A stretch of DNA of 64,000 nucleotides from Limisphaera sp026417315. GTDB taxonomy: Bacteria; Verrucomicrobiota; Verrucomicrobiia; Limisphaerales; Limisphaeraceae. Every line of letters begins with the position of its first letter. Positions within the stretch are counted from its first letter, which is position 1. The stretch lies in assembly GCF_049537125.1 (NCBI RefSeq), contig NZ_JBMVQY010000001.1, positions 1,860,001-1,924,000 on the forward strand, given 5' to 3'. The notes beneath the pieces are model-generated. The model saw only the letters and a program-made list of their open reading frames with translations, was not told the origin of the DNA and searched no databases. Made by a program: the position numbers and the translations under genes. Shown here piece after piece: positions 26,092-36,130 of the stretch.

Positions 26092-26286
26092 ATGGACCGC
26101 GAGATGCTCGCTAATCTAATTGGCAAACGAGTCTTTATCGCCACAATGACAGGAGCTTTCTATCACCGAGCTACGTTGGACATGCTCGGTGATGAAGCGC
26201 TGCGTGCCAAGTTGGAGGATGGCCGAACGTTAGTCGTGCGGTACGATGAGGTCAGGGAAATCGTGGAGGAAAGCGAAACCGAATGA
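26092..26286 (+). CDS. Small protein of unknown function (64 aa)
   Basis: 64 residues, soluble and acidic: 'MDREMLANLIGKRVFIATM', then 'GRTLVVRYDEVREIVEESE'. A strong GGGAGGTG ribosome site sits 3-4 bp before ATG 26092, so translation is likely. The beta-strand pattern with 'GKRVFIAT...ATLDML' hints at a small Sm/SH3-like barrel, but that is a guess. It precedes the NYN gene by 160 bp on the same strand and may be co-transcribed. Confidence 0.6.
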   Translation: MDREMLANLIGKRVFIATMTGAFYHRATLDMLGDEALRAKLEDGRTLVVRYDEVREIVEESETE

Positions 26287-26448
26287 GCCCCGCCAAAACC
26301 CCTGCCGTGGCTGAAGGATTTTGACAGAACCTTCCTCTTGGAACGAGAGTCTTGAGCACGAGCGAATTGTACGGCATCCTATAAACCCTTGGCTGTTTTT
26401 GACAACATACCAGTTCCACCGGTTGACCAGAAGGGGGGGTGACGGTCC

Positions 26449-27378
26449 ATGATCTCAATGCCCGACGAAAAACTGACGCGGATAGGCGTGTTTTATGACG
26501 GCGGATACTTTTCTGCTGTCAGCGATTACTATCGCTACGCGCATCCGCGGAAACAACGCCTCGAGCTGAAGGGATTGCATGAGTTTATCAGACATAAGGT
26601 TGCAGAATTGGAGGGTGTACACCCATCGCACTGCCGCGTCGTCGACGCACATTACTTTCGGGGCAGATTCTCGGCCACCGAAGCTGATCGAGCCGGTAAG
26701 CTTTTGGCCGAGCGCGCCTTCGACGACGTTCTGATGCACGCTGGGATTATCACTCATTATCTGCCACGAACGGACCAAGGTGAGAAGGGGATTGACGTCT
26801 GGCTGGCACTTGAAGCATTTGAGCTCGCCGTCTATAAGAGGTTCAACGTGCTTGTGCTGCTCGCATCCGACGGTGACTTCCTGCCGCTGGTGAGAAAAAT
26901 CAACACGCTCGGCACGCGTGTGATGCTCCTTGCCTGGGAGTTCGACTGCACGGACGACAAAGGTCACCGGCATTCAACACGCGTGGCTAAAGCTCTTCTC
27001 GAAGAGGTTACATACCCCGTTCGTATGGAGCAAATCATCGGCGAAGGAAGGCACAGTGATGACGCCCTTGTGGAGGCGATGTTCCTGCAGGGCGAGGAAC
27101 CAATCTCTGTGGATGAGGGCAGCTCGACGGCCCGAATGCCCGTTGAGGTGGGTAGACAACACAAGGGAATCATAGACCAGCTTGATGCTGCGGGCTTCGG
27201 CTTCATTGCGGATGAGCAGGCCCGAGAGTGTCGTTGGTTCTTTATTGCTAGGAATGTCAGGTCCGGGTTATTCCAAGAGCTCAAGGTGGGAGACTCGGTC
27301 CGGTTCAAGCTGGAGCCAAACCCCCGACGTCCGGGAGCCTTTTGGGCAGTTGAGATTGAAAAGGTTGAAAAGGAGTAG
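26449..27378 (+). CDS. NYN-domain (LabA/DUF88) putative ribonuclease with C-terminal cold-shock-like domain
   Basis: 309 residues. Residues about 10-180 are a NYN (PIN-like) nuclease domain: the first acidic residue D17 in 'GVFYDGGYF', a second in 'EKGIDVWLALEAFELA', and the third site in 'LLASDGDFLPLVRKI'. Together they form the Mg-binding cluster of LabA/YacP/Rae1-type RNases. Residues about 235-305 ('KGIIDQLDAAGFGFIADEQ', 'VGDSVRFKLEP') look like an OB-fold/cold-shock domain that would grip RNA. This pairing suggests an RNA-cleaving or RNA-surveillance enzyme. ATG 26449 has a GGGGGGTGA element upstream. It is the first sizeable gene of the island. Confidence 0.82.
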   Translation: MISMPDEKLTRIGVFYDGGYFSAVSDYYRYAHPRKQRLELKGLHEFIRHKVAELEGVHPSHCRVVDAHYFRGRFSATEADRAGKLLAERAFDDVLMHAGIITHYLPRTDQGEKGIDVWLALEAFELAVYKRFNVLVLLASDGDFLPLVRKINTLGTRVMLLAWEFDCTDDKGHRHSTRVAKALLEEVTYPVRMEQIIGEGRHSDDALVEAMFLQGEEPISVDEGSSTARMPVEVGRQHKGIIDQLDAAGFGFIADEQARECRWFFIARNVRSGLFQELKVGDSVRFKLEPNPRRPGAFWAVEIEKVEKE

Positions 27379-28484
27379 GCGTGCGCCCATTGTCGCGGGG
27401 CTTTCCATCCATAGGAGTGGGCGGAGCCCGAATGGCGAGTGTGCGACGCGGTGTTGCGCACGGTGCCAAGGGGATACGCCGGCTTCTTGGGCTCGAGGCG
27501 AAACGGATCCCGACCTGCCGAGCTCAGCCGGGCATCTGGGAAGGTGGTGCCGGATCGCCCTTTCAAGGAGGGCTGAGGCGGGAGATGGTTCATGACGTCA
27601 CGCTCCAGCCGGGCCATGGGGAGAAAGGGGAGGAAAGCGGAGTTGTACACAGCGTATGCCTCAGGGGGATTCGTGCTCGCCGCGAGAGGCGTCAGCCAGC
27701 AGGACTGTATATTTACGCTCGCCGCGCACAGCAGCACGTGGGGCCGGCGTCATAAGGGAGCCAGGGGTTGTCGGTGGCCGGGATCCGCCGCAGCGAGGTG
27801 TTGAATCGCGCGACCCTGGTAGGTTGTTAAAAAAGTGCTTTGTGCCGACAGAAGATATGCGAGAATGTACGAAGAACCGAGGGACATTTTCGGAGGACAC
27901 CTCTTTCTCAACACCCTGCCGGATTCAGGCGTGGGATCGGAAGGAAAACACAAGCCTGCTTCCCCAAAAGGGCCCTGCAGTCCCATTTGGGCCCGGATCC
28001 GTTGGGAAGACGCTGCTAGCAGGTCCCGCCAGTGATACTGCCCAGCTTCGCGGAGAGGTTTGACGCACTTGGCTTGGCGCAGTTCCTGATGAGGCGGAAC
28101 GCGCCTCAACGCCGGCCGGAGTTCCGGTTCCGCAAGGGGGCGACCAATCGTGGACGCTGGGCACAAGCCGTGACCGTTCAGCAGCGGCCGGTGCGCCCCG
28201 GAGCACAGCCGGGCTTCCTGAGCCCGGGCCTTGCGACACGGCACGCAATCCGGGTCGGGCGTGGTTCGGTCCGCGGCTTTCCAGTGCTTTTACCCGAGGA
28301 GGTTCGGATTGCGGCTGTTCGGGTCCCGTCCTTGACCGATTGCACCTTCACAGCATCCGCGGGGCCTGGGTGACGAATCTCTTCAGGCTGGCCCACGAAT
28401 CAATCATCGGACCGCCCATTGCGAAATGTTACTTGCTGAGCCAGCATCGGTCGCGACCGGCCATACAGACGTTTGCTACTGAAG
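27379..28484. other. Island gap, no gene seen
   Basis: 1.1 kb. GC content is uneven, with an A/T-rich pocket at about 27820-27910. No frame gives a recognisable or well-initiated protein. Confidence 0.4.
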
Positions 28485-28826
28485 ATGATTGCTGTGATGA
28501 CGGTGGTCATCTTGCTGGCCCCGCTTTTCATTCTGGTCTTAATCCTTCTCCCCAAAGAGATACGTCGTCAATACGTGGGCTCCCTTTTGTCGGAGATGAC
28601 TGTTAGTTTGTGGCGACGGATTTTCGGGCCCAGGCGAGTTCGGACCACCGACCTCGGCCCCGCCCCGGCCGCTCGCGTTCAAGATGGTTGCTTCGGAGTT
28701 GAATATGATGACGCCAACCGTTTTCGGATTCCGGTGTGCCGGCGTCAGCTTACCCACGGGCGCCCCCGTGCACCTACGCGCATTCTTCTCGCCGCCGCTC
28801 CGTTTTGGAGGCTTCGCAGCACCTAA
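28485..28826 (+). CDS. Small membrane protein, paralogue of the one at 39755
   Basis: 113 codons from ATG 28485. An N-terminal membrane helix ('MIAVMTVVILLAPLFILVLI') is followed by the conserved block 'LPKEIRRQYVGSLLSEMTVS' and 'LWRRIFGPRRVR'. The block matches 'LPREIRFQYLGSLLSEVTVA' and 'FWRRIVGPERVR' in the gene at 39755-40006. After that block the two proteins are unrelated, and this tail of ~60 residues is irregular, so the true end may be earlier or disrupted. A TTG at 28473 is another possible start. Function unknown; the conservation across an otherwise eroded region argues that it is or was a gene. Confidence 0.55.
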   Translation: MIAVMTVVILLAPLFILVLILLPKEIRRQYVGSLLSEMTVSLWRRIFGPRRVRTTDLGPAPAARVQDGCFGVEYDDANRFRIPVCRRQLTHGRPRAPTRILLAAAPFWRLRST

Positions 28827-29576
28827 GCAGGGCCGGTCTGTTCAGGGCTTCGGCCCTATCGGCTCTGGAAAAGCTCGGCCTTCCCCAAAAGCGCCTTCGC
28901 GGGCTCCCGATGATAAAGGGTCGTCTTCCGTTACCGGACGTCTTGCACTGTGCTGGCACGGGCGAATGGACTACCGTTGCACAGACCGTCGGCCCGAACC
29001 GTGGAGCGTAGGGAGCCGAGCGCGACGTGTCCGCAAGACCGGTGCCGCTTCAAGCGCAACGGCCCGCTCTAGAGGTAGGTGGCGGACTACACTCTGTTGT
29101 GTCCTGACGCCGCCTGTCGGCACGCCCGCTCTCACCGGTTCAGACCGCACACGCGTCGCAACCACATGTCCCAAAGGCGATCCGTGCCACTGGCAGCAAG
29201 ATGTGCCTGCAAACATGACCCCTTGTTTGGATAAAACGCGTGTGCTGTCCCAAGTCCATCGTACAGGGCCGCGTTGGCCCAGCGGGGCCACCACGCCAGG
29301 GGCTGCAAGTTGTGCGCCCGAACGCCGCGCGCTGTGGGTGCGTCCGTGTGCAGTGAACCTCCGCTCTACGTTGCCTCCCGTTTTGACAGGTGTGCAGCAT
29401 TGCCCATGGAGCGGACAAGACAAGTATGTGTGTCGATTGGCACTTGGCCTCGACAAGGTTGATTCGCCGGCTACAGACAACGGTTTCAGGCGACGCCGTG
29501 CCTGCATGACACGATCCCACCGCCCAACAGCGGGTCTCGGTCGCAACGTTTAGTGTCGATATTCTGGAGGTCAGCA
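28827..29576. other. Island gap, no gene seen
   Basis: 750 bp of GC-rich sequence with overlapping open frames on both strands, none recognisable. A GGAGGTC ribosome site at its very end belongs to the next gene. Confidence 0.4.
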
Positions 29577-30740
29577 ATGTCCACCTCTTGGATCCAACTG
29601 TGCCAACGCGCCAAACTCGCGTTTTCGGTCTGTCCATACCAGCACCACTCCCACGCAGACCAACAACATCGTATTTATCCAGCGCTGCTTCGCATCCCTG
29701 ACACGCTTCAGATGTCACATGGCCGCTACCCGGACATTATAGGTATCGAAATATATGACGCCAACAACGGCAAGCCGCAATGCCACAAGGATCGATCATG
29801 GCGGTATAAACGGATCCCAAGCGGCCAAACGAGGAATATCCTTGGCACCCCAAACGCGGATCGCCAGGCACGAAGCCGCGTCAACCAGCAATGTATCGAT
29901 CTCCACCAGGGTCACGTGGTGCCAGGCGCCTACTACTGTGACGGCACGCACCTTCATGCCTATGCGCATTACTTCGATGCGCTCATCTATGCTTCTCCTC
30001 ATTCCGCCAGGCACTTAGAGTGTTCTTCGCAGTTGGTCCTCATCGCCTACAGCCTGCAGCAAAACGCTCCCGCGGCTGACGGGGATGCGGCTAAGATCAG
30101 GGCTCTGTGGGACAGTGCCGACCGGTTGGCCCAGGTGTGCCCATATGAAGACCTCTGGGACAGCGGAATGCCCATTCAGTCGTATGTGCTTAAGCTTGAA
30201 AAGCTACGGCTTGTGCACACTAACGGGTATCCGGGTGTGCAAGGGGTCACCATATATGGGGCTCAGGGGCGGCGAATACCTCGAAACGACCCGGTTCTTC
30301 GTCCGAGCGGGCATGTACGAGAACTGGCGCGGGGAAAAACAGTGGGCGAGTGGCAGAATCGCATATGGGAATTCATCAGCCATCGCGAGAAGCGGTTGAT
30401 CACCGGGGCTTTCGTTGCGACGACCGAAGGTGTGTGCGCCTTTGCCCACGAAGTCGATTGTGTGTTTGTGCATGCCTATGCGCCGCAGCTTTCGCCGATG
30501 CAACAGTTGCTGGCATTGATGGAGAAGACAAAGGTGAGTATGTACCAGGGCAAGTTATTATTCGAGGTAGTCGGAGAGACAAGCTCCCCGGTCGTTGGCC
30601 GCAGCGAGTGGATAAACTATATGAGGGCAAGGCGTCCGGGGAATCCGGGTGTAATGATCACGCCCGAGGTCCCTCGCATGGCGCTGGTGTTTACTAACTG
30701 GATGCGGTTTAGCGAATGTGACGAACATGGCGACTCGTAG
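29577..30740 (+). CDS. Hypothetical protein (387 aa)
   Basis: Not recognised. ATG 29577 is supported by GGAGGTC 5-10 bp upstream. The protein is soluble, without signal peptide or membrane helices, and rich in His, Tyr and Cys in its first 150 residues ('YQHHSHADQQHRIYPALLR', 'GAYYCDGTHLHAYAHYFD'). The C-terminal half is more regular ('SPMQQLLALMEKTKVSMYQG'). Composition is less GC-biased than the core genes. It is the next coding gene before the type VII-like ATPase (1.5 kb away) but the gap makes co-transcription doubtful. It could be a cargo or accessory protein; nothing in the sequence proves that. Confidence 0.6.
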   Translation: MSTSWIQLCQRAKLAFSVCPYQHHSHADQQHRIYPALLRIPDTLQMSHGRYPDIIGIEIYDANNGKPQCHKDRSWRYKRIPSGQTRNILGTPNADRQARSRVNQQCIDLHQGHVVPGAYYCDGTHLHAYAHYFDALIYASPHSARHLECSSQLVLIAYSLQQNAPAADGDAAKIRALWDSADRLAQVCPYEDLWDSGMPIQSYVLKLEKLRLVHTNGYPGVQGVTIYGAQGRRIPRNDPVLRPSGHVRELARGKTVGEWQNRIWEFISHREKRLITGAFVATTEGVCAFAHEVDCVFVHAYAPQLSPMQQLLALMEKTKVSMYQGKLLFEVVGETSSPVVGRSEWINYMRARRPGNPGVMITPEVPRMALVFTNWMRFSECDEHGDS

Positions 30741-32228
30741 CTGCGTTTGTCGGGGCGGGCCGGCCAGTGGTAGGGTATTGGCGCAGAGGACGGCCGCTCC
30801 AGAGTTGACGCCGGTCGCGGGAACAAGTGGTCGCATATGCGGTGCGCAGATTGCACTCCGGAGAAAGATTCCGGAAGTGAAGCACCGCGGCGGGCCGGGC
30901 AGGATTGGCTTGACACCAAGGGACGGCTGTGTTTGAGTCGTATTGTCAGCATGATCTCCGCGGCTGCGCAGCAGGAAAGGTCACGGCAGCGTGGCACTGC
31001 TCCCCCAGGGCAGTGGTGGGAAGTGCGGGAAGTACGAGAGTTTTCGAAGCAGGTGGAGGGACGGCGGTGGCAGGGGCGTGAGGCCTTGCTTCTGAGGGAG
31101 CAGAAGACCATTGGCAGGCCCCTGGAGGCTTATTGTGGAGCGCTAGGGATTGTCTGCCGAGGCCTGGCCTCGGATGCAGCGGAGGAGGGGGCAAGGGCTG
31201 CGTTGGGTCTGGCAGCTTCGGGGAGTGGCGGAGGGCGGCCAGGTTCACTTGAGGAGCGCCGGGCTCGATACGAGAGGCCGGCCAGGTGCTGTGGGAGCGC
31301 CTACTGCGGGGCCAACGCTGTGGGTTTCCGAGGGCTTCAGAGGCGAACCTGTGCAGTGCGGGCGCGGCTGGTCCCCGCCGGCCGCTGCGGGTTCCGGCAG
31401 CCGAGGGGGTGTGAAGGCAACGTTGTGGCCGGCGTGAAAAGTTTCTCCTGTCGCTCCGCCGAGCCTCACGGGGGTATCAGCAGCCGTTCGGCGACCGCCG
31501 GGAGGGAAAAGGCTGACGAGAACCGGCAGCGGGGGCAAGGACGCACATGGAGCGGGTCCGCCGACGCCGCGGAGTCGATGGCATTGAAGGCGGGCGGCGG
31601 ACCGTGGCGTTACCGGGCCGACTGGCGGTCTTCGGGATTGGCCCGGTACCCCGGGAGCGGTTTGCCGAATGCGAGCTTCTCAAAACGCGAATCGAGATCA
31701 TGGTTCGGATGCTTCGTGGTGAACTGTTCCAGGCATCTTGGCCAGCAAAGGCACTTTGGTCGAATCAACAATAGCGGCAAGGGTATGAGTACCTTTGCTG
31801 AGCCTTTGCGGGCAGCGGGAGTGCTGCCACCGCAGAAGATGCTGCGGGCGGTCAGGGGCGAAGACCGCGGTGTGTCGGCTGTGCTGCGGAGCCGCTCCCG
31901 GTTTCGGCAATTCGATCTGCGTTCCACAGCGAAGAGCCAGGGCGCGGAAATGCCGGATATGGATGGAGTCCGTGAGCAAAACGTCATGCTGCAACCGTGG
32001 AGGGACGAGATCGAATGGGAACCCGTTTGCTGGCGAGTGGACCGCAGCGCCGACGCGTGCGGATCCTCGCCGGCGCAGATGGGCCTGCGGGAGAGGAGCC
32101 ACATGGTGCTCTGGATCGGTCCCGCGGCCTCGCAAGGCATCTCAGATGGTGGCTCGCGGACGGTGTGGCGGGAGGAACGCCCAACGTGAGTTTTTCCCTC
32201 TGAAACCTGAACAAGCTGCCTGTGTGCC
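30741..32228. other. Island gap before the FtsK-like gene
   Basis: 1.5 kb. A 450-codon plus-strand open frame (30837-32189) spans most of it, but it has no ribosome site, is extremely Arg/Gly/Ser-rich and shows no domain, so I treat it as chance in GC-rich DNA. Confidence 0.4.
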
Positions 32229-35200
32229 ATGCGGACCAACGAAGTGCCGATGAAAAGAAAAGACGGCATTGTAAAAAACCGGGCGGGGGAGAACCAGGAG
32301 CCTCCACGGGCGGCCCAGAATGGCCCGGCGCGCCAGATGCGCACGCTGGTGCAGAAACTCCGGCAACAAGTGTTGGAGCCGTGCCGCCGGGGCATATGGG
32401 CTGCTGAGGTCATACAAAGAGCAGCGGAGGCGCTCAGCGACCGGGTGCAAGCGGAGCTTGAAAGCATCGCCGAAAGCATCAAAAACAAAATGGAGGAGTG
32501 GGCCAAACCGCCGAAAGCGGAGGTCCAGGCGGAAGCATTGCCCCCGAATGCGAGCCAATATATGAGTGATCTTTCACACGTGTTGGCAAACCTTCTGAAG
32601 AGCGTCGAACAGGCGCTAGATCCATGGGACGTGAGTCAGCCGGAAAACACCGAGGCCTATGAGATCAGCAGAGCGAGAAGCACGGCACGTAACCGCAGAT
32701 CCAAGAAAGAGTTAGTATGGCACGGTAACATTGAGAAGGTGTTAAAGAATAATGCACCCCGTGTACTCGTGACTGCGAAGGATTTAAATGCTCAGTTTTC
32801 ACGCGTTTGTCATCAATGGTATTTGAGGGCATTCGATGCCGTTGGTGGAGTGGTGGTTACTGGTAGTGGATTTTTAGCTGTCATCGGTGCACTCATGCTT
32901 AGTGGAGGAACGATAATATGGCTTACAGATGGAGAAATGCCTGAAGGCTCCGTGGAGGTAGCGCTGATGGTAGGCATATGCCTAATCTGCATTGTGCCGT
33001 TAGTGTTAACAAGGATGGCGATTGGACGTGCGCTCAGGAAGAAATGCCTGAATGTTGTTCGGGCGATAGCATCGTTGAAAGTATGTGTTGCGCGCTGGCA
33101 GGAGCAGACCAGCGCTCGCTGTCAGGAGGAACTGGCCGGGCTTGAGGAAAAAGTTCTGCCCCTGCTCGAGGAAATGGGGGGAGGTATTGCGGAATTGAGC
33201 GATGCCAGTGGCTGGGGCGGGATGGACTGGGCAAGCGAGGCGTGGCGAAGCTGGGCCCCGGCGGCCTTCCCGCTATCTGCTGTGCGACTCGGAACGTTGA
33301 CGATCGACGCCAGCGATCTGAGCTCCGCGTTTCCCCGGTTGCAGCCCAGGATTACGGTTCCTGCAATAATACCTTTCGCCCCCGGTCGCGGACTGTTGAT
33401 CAAGGTCCACGGAGAAGCGAAGCGTCAGGCGGTCAAAGCGTTGGAGGGCACGCTGCTGCGATTGTTGGCCGGGACGCCGCCCGGCAAGCTGCGGTTTACG
33501 TTCATCGATCCGGTCGGATTGGGGCAGAATGTGGCGTCGTTCCTCCAGTTGGCCGATTATCACGAGTCGCTGATCAACGGAAAGGCGTGGACGGAGCCCC
33601 AGCAGGTTGAGGAGCGTCTGGGTGAGCTTACGGAGCAGATGGAGACGATCATTCAGAAATATCTCCGCAACGAACACCGGACGATCGAAGAGTACAACCA
33701 TAATGCCGGCGAAATAGCCGAGCCGTATCGGGTATTGGTGGTGCTGGACTTTCCGGTCAACTTTACCGAGGCCGCGATCCGTCGTCTGGTGAGCATCGCG
33801 CAGCACGGGCCGCGTTGCGGGGTGTATTGCTTTGTAGTGATGGACACGGACAAACCCCTGCCTCATGGGTTCAATCTCGTGGACCTGGAACGGGCGGTTG
33901 AGACCATTGCCCGGGAGAAGGATCGGTTCGTGTGGTGCGACGAGGATTTCTGCGACTGCCGGTTGGAACTGGACACCCCGCCGCCGAAAGAGCTTTTGGA
34001 TCGCATCCTTCAGGGCGTGGGCGAGCGGGCCCGGGAGGCGATGAGAGTCGAGGTTCCCTACAGCAAGCTGCTGCAGTTGGCGGGGCTGACGCAAGATCGC
34101 TGGTGGCAGGGTTGCGCCGACCAAGAGGTTCGAGTCCCCCTGGGGCCTGCAGGGGCGGGCAAACTGCAGTACCTGAGGCTGGGCAAGGACATGGAGCATC
34201 AAGTCTTGGTGGTGGGGCGCCCCGGCTCCGGCAAAAGCAACCTGATGCATGTACTCATCAACACTCTCGCTGCGGTTTATCCTCCTGATGAGGTGGAAGT
34301 CTATTTGGTCGATTTCAAACAGGGGGTGGAATTCAAGCCTTACGCCGATGTGCCTTTGCCGCACGCACGGGTGGTGGCCATTGAAAGCGAGCGAGAGTTC
34401 GGCTTGAGCGTATTGGAGAGGCTGGACATCGAACTTCAGCAACGGGGTGAAACGTTTCGCACTGTGGGGGTGCAGGACATCGCCGAGTACCGGCAGCGGG
34501 GACTCCGGATGCCGCGCATCTTGCTCCTGGTGGACGAGTTTCAGGAGTTCTTCACCCGGGAGGACAGGATCTCGCGTCAGGCGACCCTGCTTTTGGATCG
34601 GCTGGTTCGCCAGGGGCGGGCTTTTGGTATGCATGTCCTACTGGCCTCGCAAACGCTCACGGGTCAGTACACTTTGCCTCGCAGCACGGTCGATCAGATG
34701 GCCGTCCGCATTGCCCTGCAGTGTAGCGAGGCCGATTCCCGATTGATCCTGGCGGACGACAACCCTGCGGCTCGGCTGCTTTCCCGTCCCGGGGAGGCCA
34801 TTTACAATGCGGCCAGTGGTCGCGAAGAGGGCAACAGTCCTTTCCAAGTTGCGCTTCTGACGGAGAAGGATCGTCTTGGGCACTTAAAGGCGGTGGCGGC
34901 CTTGGCGCACAGCAGGGGCCACACCACTACACCCATCGTTTTCGAAGGGCACGAGCCGGCGCGGCCAGAGAACTGCCGACCCCTGGGCGAACTCCTTGCG
35001 GCTGAAGATTGGCCGGATCAAAGGAGGCCCGCGGAGGCGTGGCTTGGGGAACCGATTGCCATTGGGCCGCCGGTGCGAGCCTGCCTCCGGCGTCAGAGTG
35101 GTAGTCATCTGCTGGTCGTCACCCGGGAGGAAGCTGACGGGGTGGGGGTGCTTGCTGCAGCGGTGTTGAGTGTGAGCGCTCAGCGACGTCCGGAGGCGGC

Positions 35201-35825
35201 CCGGTTTTGCATTGTGGATCTTACGGCTGCCGACAGCCCGTGGGCCGACCTGGCTGAAGAAATGGCTGCACTTCTTCCCCACCGGATTGAGGTTCGGGGT
35301 CGCCGGGACCTGCAGGGGCTGCTCGATGAGCTCATCAGAGTGCTCCAGCAGCGGCAGTCTGATGAGCGGATAAAAGGCCCCGAGCTATACCTCGTCATCC
35401 AGGGGCTGCACCGGGCGCGGGAACTGCGTCTGGAGGAGGGAGAATGGGGCTTTGCGTTCCACACCTCGGGAGAAGAGAGACGCCCCAGCCCGTCGGAACA
35501 GTTTGCGTTCCTGCTTCGGGAAGGACCTGAGGCGGGGGTACATGTGTTGACGTGGTGCGATACTTGTGCCAACGTAATGCGGGTGGTGAACCGTCAGGGA
35601 CTTCGTGAATTCAACCTGCGCGTGGCCGGGCCCATGAGCGCTGAAGATTCCATGGCTCTCTTGGATGAACCGGCTGCGGCTCAACTGGCCAAACCCTACA
35701 GGATGCTTTTCATTGACCACGACCGACCGGGCTCGTTGCAGAAGTTCAGGCCTTTTGCGCTTCCGGAGAGAGCGTGGCTCCGGCAGGCGGCAGACCGTTT
35801 GCGTACTCGTCTCACGGGTGGATAA
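32229..35825 (+). CDS. FtsK/SpoIIIE-family membrane ATPase, EssC/EccC-like (type VII secretion-like)
   Basis: 1198 residues. Residues 1-200 are charged and helical. Two membrane segments lie at about 205-230 and 240-262, and a coiled coil follows (about 275-320). A first nucleotide-fold domain (about 370-620) has no Walker motif. The main FtsK-type motor has Walker A 'GRPGSGKS' (663-670), 'LVDFKQGVEF', Walker B 'LLLVDE' (765-770) and 'LLASQTL'. A third, degenerate domain (about 930-1190) again lacks Walker motifs ('HLLVVTREEADG'). This layout resembles EssC/EccC, the motor that selects and exports WXG100 substrates. Two WXG100-like genes start 18 and 306 bp downstream, supporting that role. 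N-terminal FHA domains of EssC are missing. ATG 32250 is an alternative start. Codons for about 32640-33070 are notably A/T-rich compared with the rest. Confidence 0.85.
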   Translation: MRTNEVPMKRKDGIVKNRAGENQEPPRAAQNGPARQMRTLVQKLRQQVLEPCRRGIWAAEVIQRAAEALSDRVQAELESIAESIKNKMEEWAKPPKAEVQAEALPPNASQYMSDLSHVLANLLKSVEQALDPWDVSQPENTEAYEISRARSTARNRRSKKELVWHGNIEKVLKNNAPRVLVTAKDLNAQFSRVCHQWYLRAFDAVGGVVVTGSGFLAVIGALMLSGGTIIWLTDGEMPEGSVEVALMVGICLICIVPLVLTRMAIGRALRKKCLNVVRAIASLKVCVARWQEQTSARCQEELAGLEEKVLPLLEEMGGGIAELSDASGWGGMDWASEAWRSWAPAAFPLSAVRLGTLTIDASDLSSAFPRLQPRITVPAIIPFAPGRGLLIKVHGEAKRQAVKALEGTLLRLLAGTPPGKLRFTFIDPVGLGQNVASFLQLADYHESLINGKAWTEPQQVEERLGELTEQMETIIQKYLRNEHRTIEEYNHNAGEIAEPYRVLVVLDFPVNFTEAAIRRLVSIAQHGPRCGVYCFVVMDTDKPLPHGFNLVDLERAVETIAREKDRFVWCDEDFCDCRLELDTPPPKELLDRILQGVGERAREAMRVEVPYSKLLQLAGLTQDRWWQGCADQEVRVPLGPAGAGKLQYLRLGKDMEHQVLVVGRPGSGKSNLMHVLINTLAAVYPPDEVEVYLVDFKQGVEFKPYADVPLPHARVVAIESEREFGLSVLERLDIELQQRGETFRTVGVQDIAEYRQRGLRMPRILLLVDEFQEFFTREDRISRQATLLLDRLVRQGRAFGMHVLLASQTLTGQYTLPRSTVDQMAVRIALQCSEADSRLILADDNPAARLLSRPGEAIYNAASGREEGNSPFQVALLTEKDRLGHLKAVAALAHSRGHTTTPIVFEGHEPARPENCRPLGELLAAEDWPDQRRPAEAWLGEPIAIGPPVRACLRRQSGSHLLVVTREEADGVGVLAAAVLSVSAQRRPEAARFCIVDLTAADSPWADLAEEMAALLPHRIEVRGRRDLQGLLDELIRVLQQRQSDERIKGPELYLVIQGLHRARELRLEEGEWGFAFHTSGEERRPSPSEQFAFLLREGPEAGVHVLTWCDTCANVMRVVNRQGLREFNLRVAGPMSAEDSMALLDEPAAAQLAKPYRMLFIDHDRPGSLQKFRPFALPERAWLRQAADRLRTRLTGG

Positions 35826-35842
35826 TCACAGGAGGTGACCCA

Positions 35843-36118
35843 ATGCCACAGGTGCATGTTGATCCGGAGAAGCTGCGGAGCTTTGCCGCAGAGCTCAAGC
35901 GTTTCGCAAAGGAGGTTGAGGGTCAAGTCAACGGCCTTGGCAACGATTTGGCACGCCTGGCGCAAACCTGGCGCGACCAGGAATACGAACGTTTTGTGGA
36001 GGAATTCGTGGCAACCCAACGCCAGTTGCAAGTTTTTGCTGAAGAGGTCAGAACCCTGGCGCCGCTTCTTGAGCAGGATGCAGAAGCGGTCGAAAAGTTT
36101 CTCCGGAGTCGTGGGTAA
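35843..36118 (+). CDS. WXG100-like small helical protein, 1
   Basis: 91 residues, two predicted helices joined by a turn containing 'LAQTWRDQEYERFVEEF'. The Trp-Arg-Asp at the hairpin corresponds to the WxG turn of WXG100 (ESAT-6-like) proteins; a W-x-D variant is common outside Gram-positives. The length and helical periodicity ('KLRSFAAELKRFAKEVEGQV') fit the family. ATG 35843 has a perfect AGGAGGTGA site at 35830-35838, the strongest in the island, implying high expression. It follows the ATPase gene by 17 bp. It is the likely secreted substrate or partner of that motor. Confidence 0.8.
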   Translation: MPQVHVDPEKLRSFAAELKRFAKEVEGQVNGLGNDLARLAQTWRDQEYERFVEEFVATQRQLQVFAEEVRTLAPLLEQDAEAVEKFLRSRG

Positions 36119-36130
36119 AGAGAGCCGGGT

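Noticed and set aside
30837..32189. 450-codon plus-strand open frame before the FtsK-like gene
   Set aside because: No ribosome site, extreme Arg/Gly/Ser composition, long overlapping frames on the other strand and no domain pattern; typical chance frame in GC-rich DNA.
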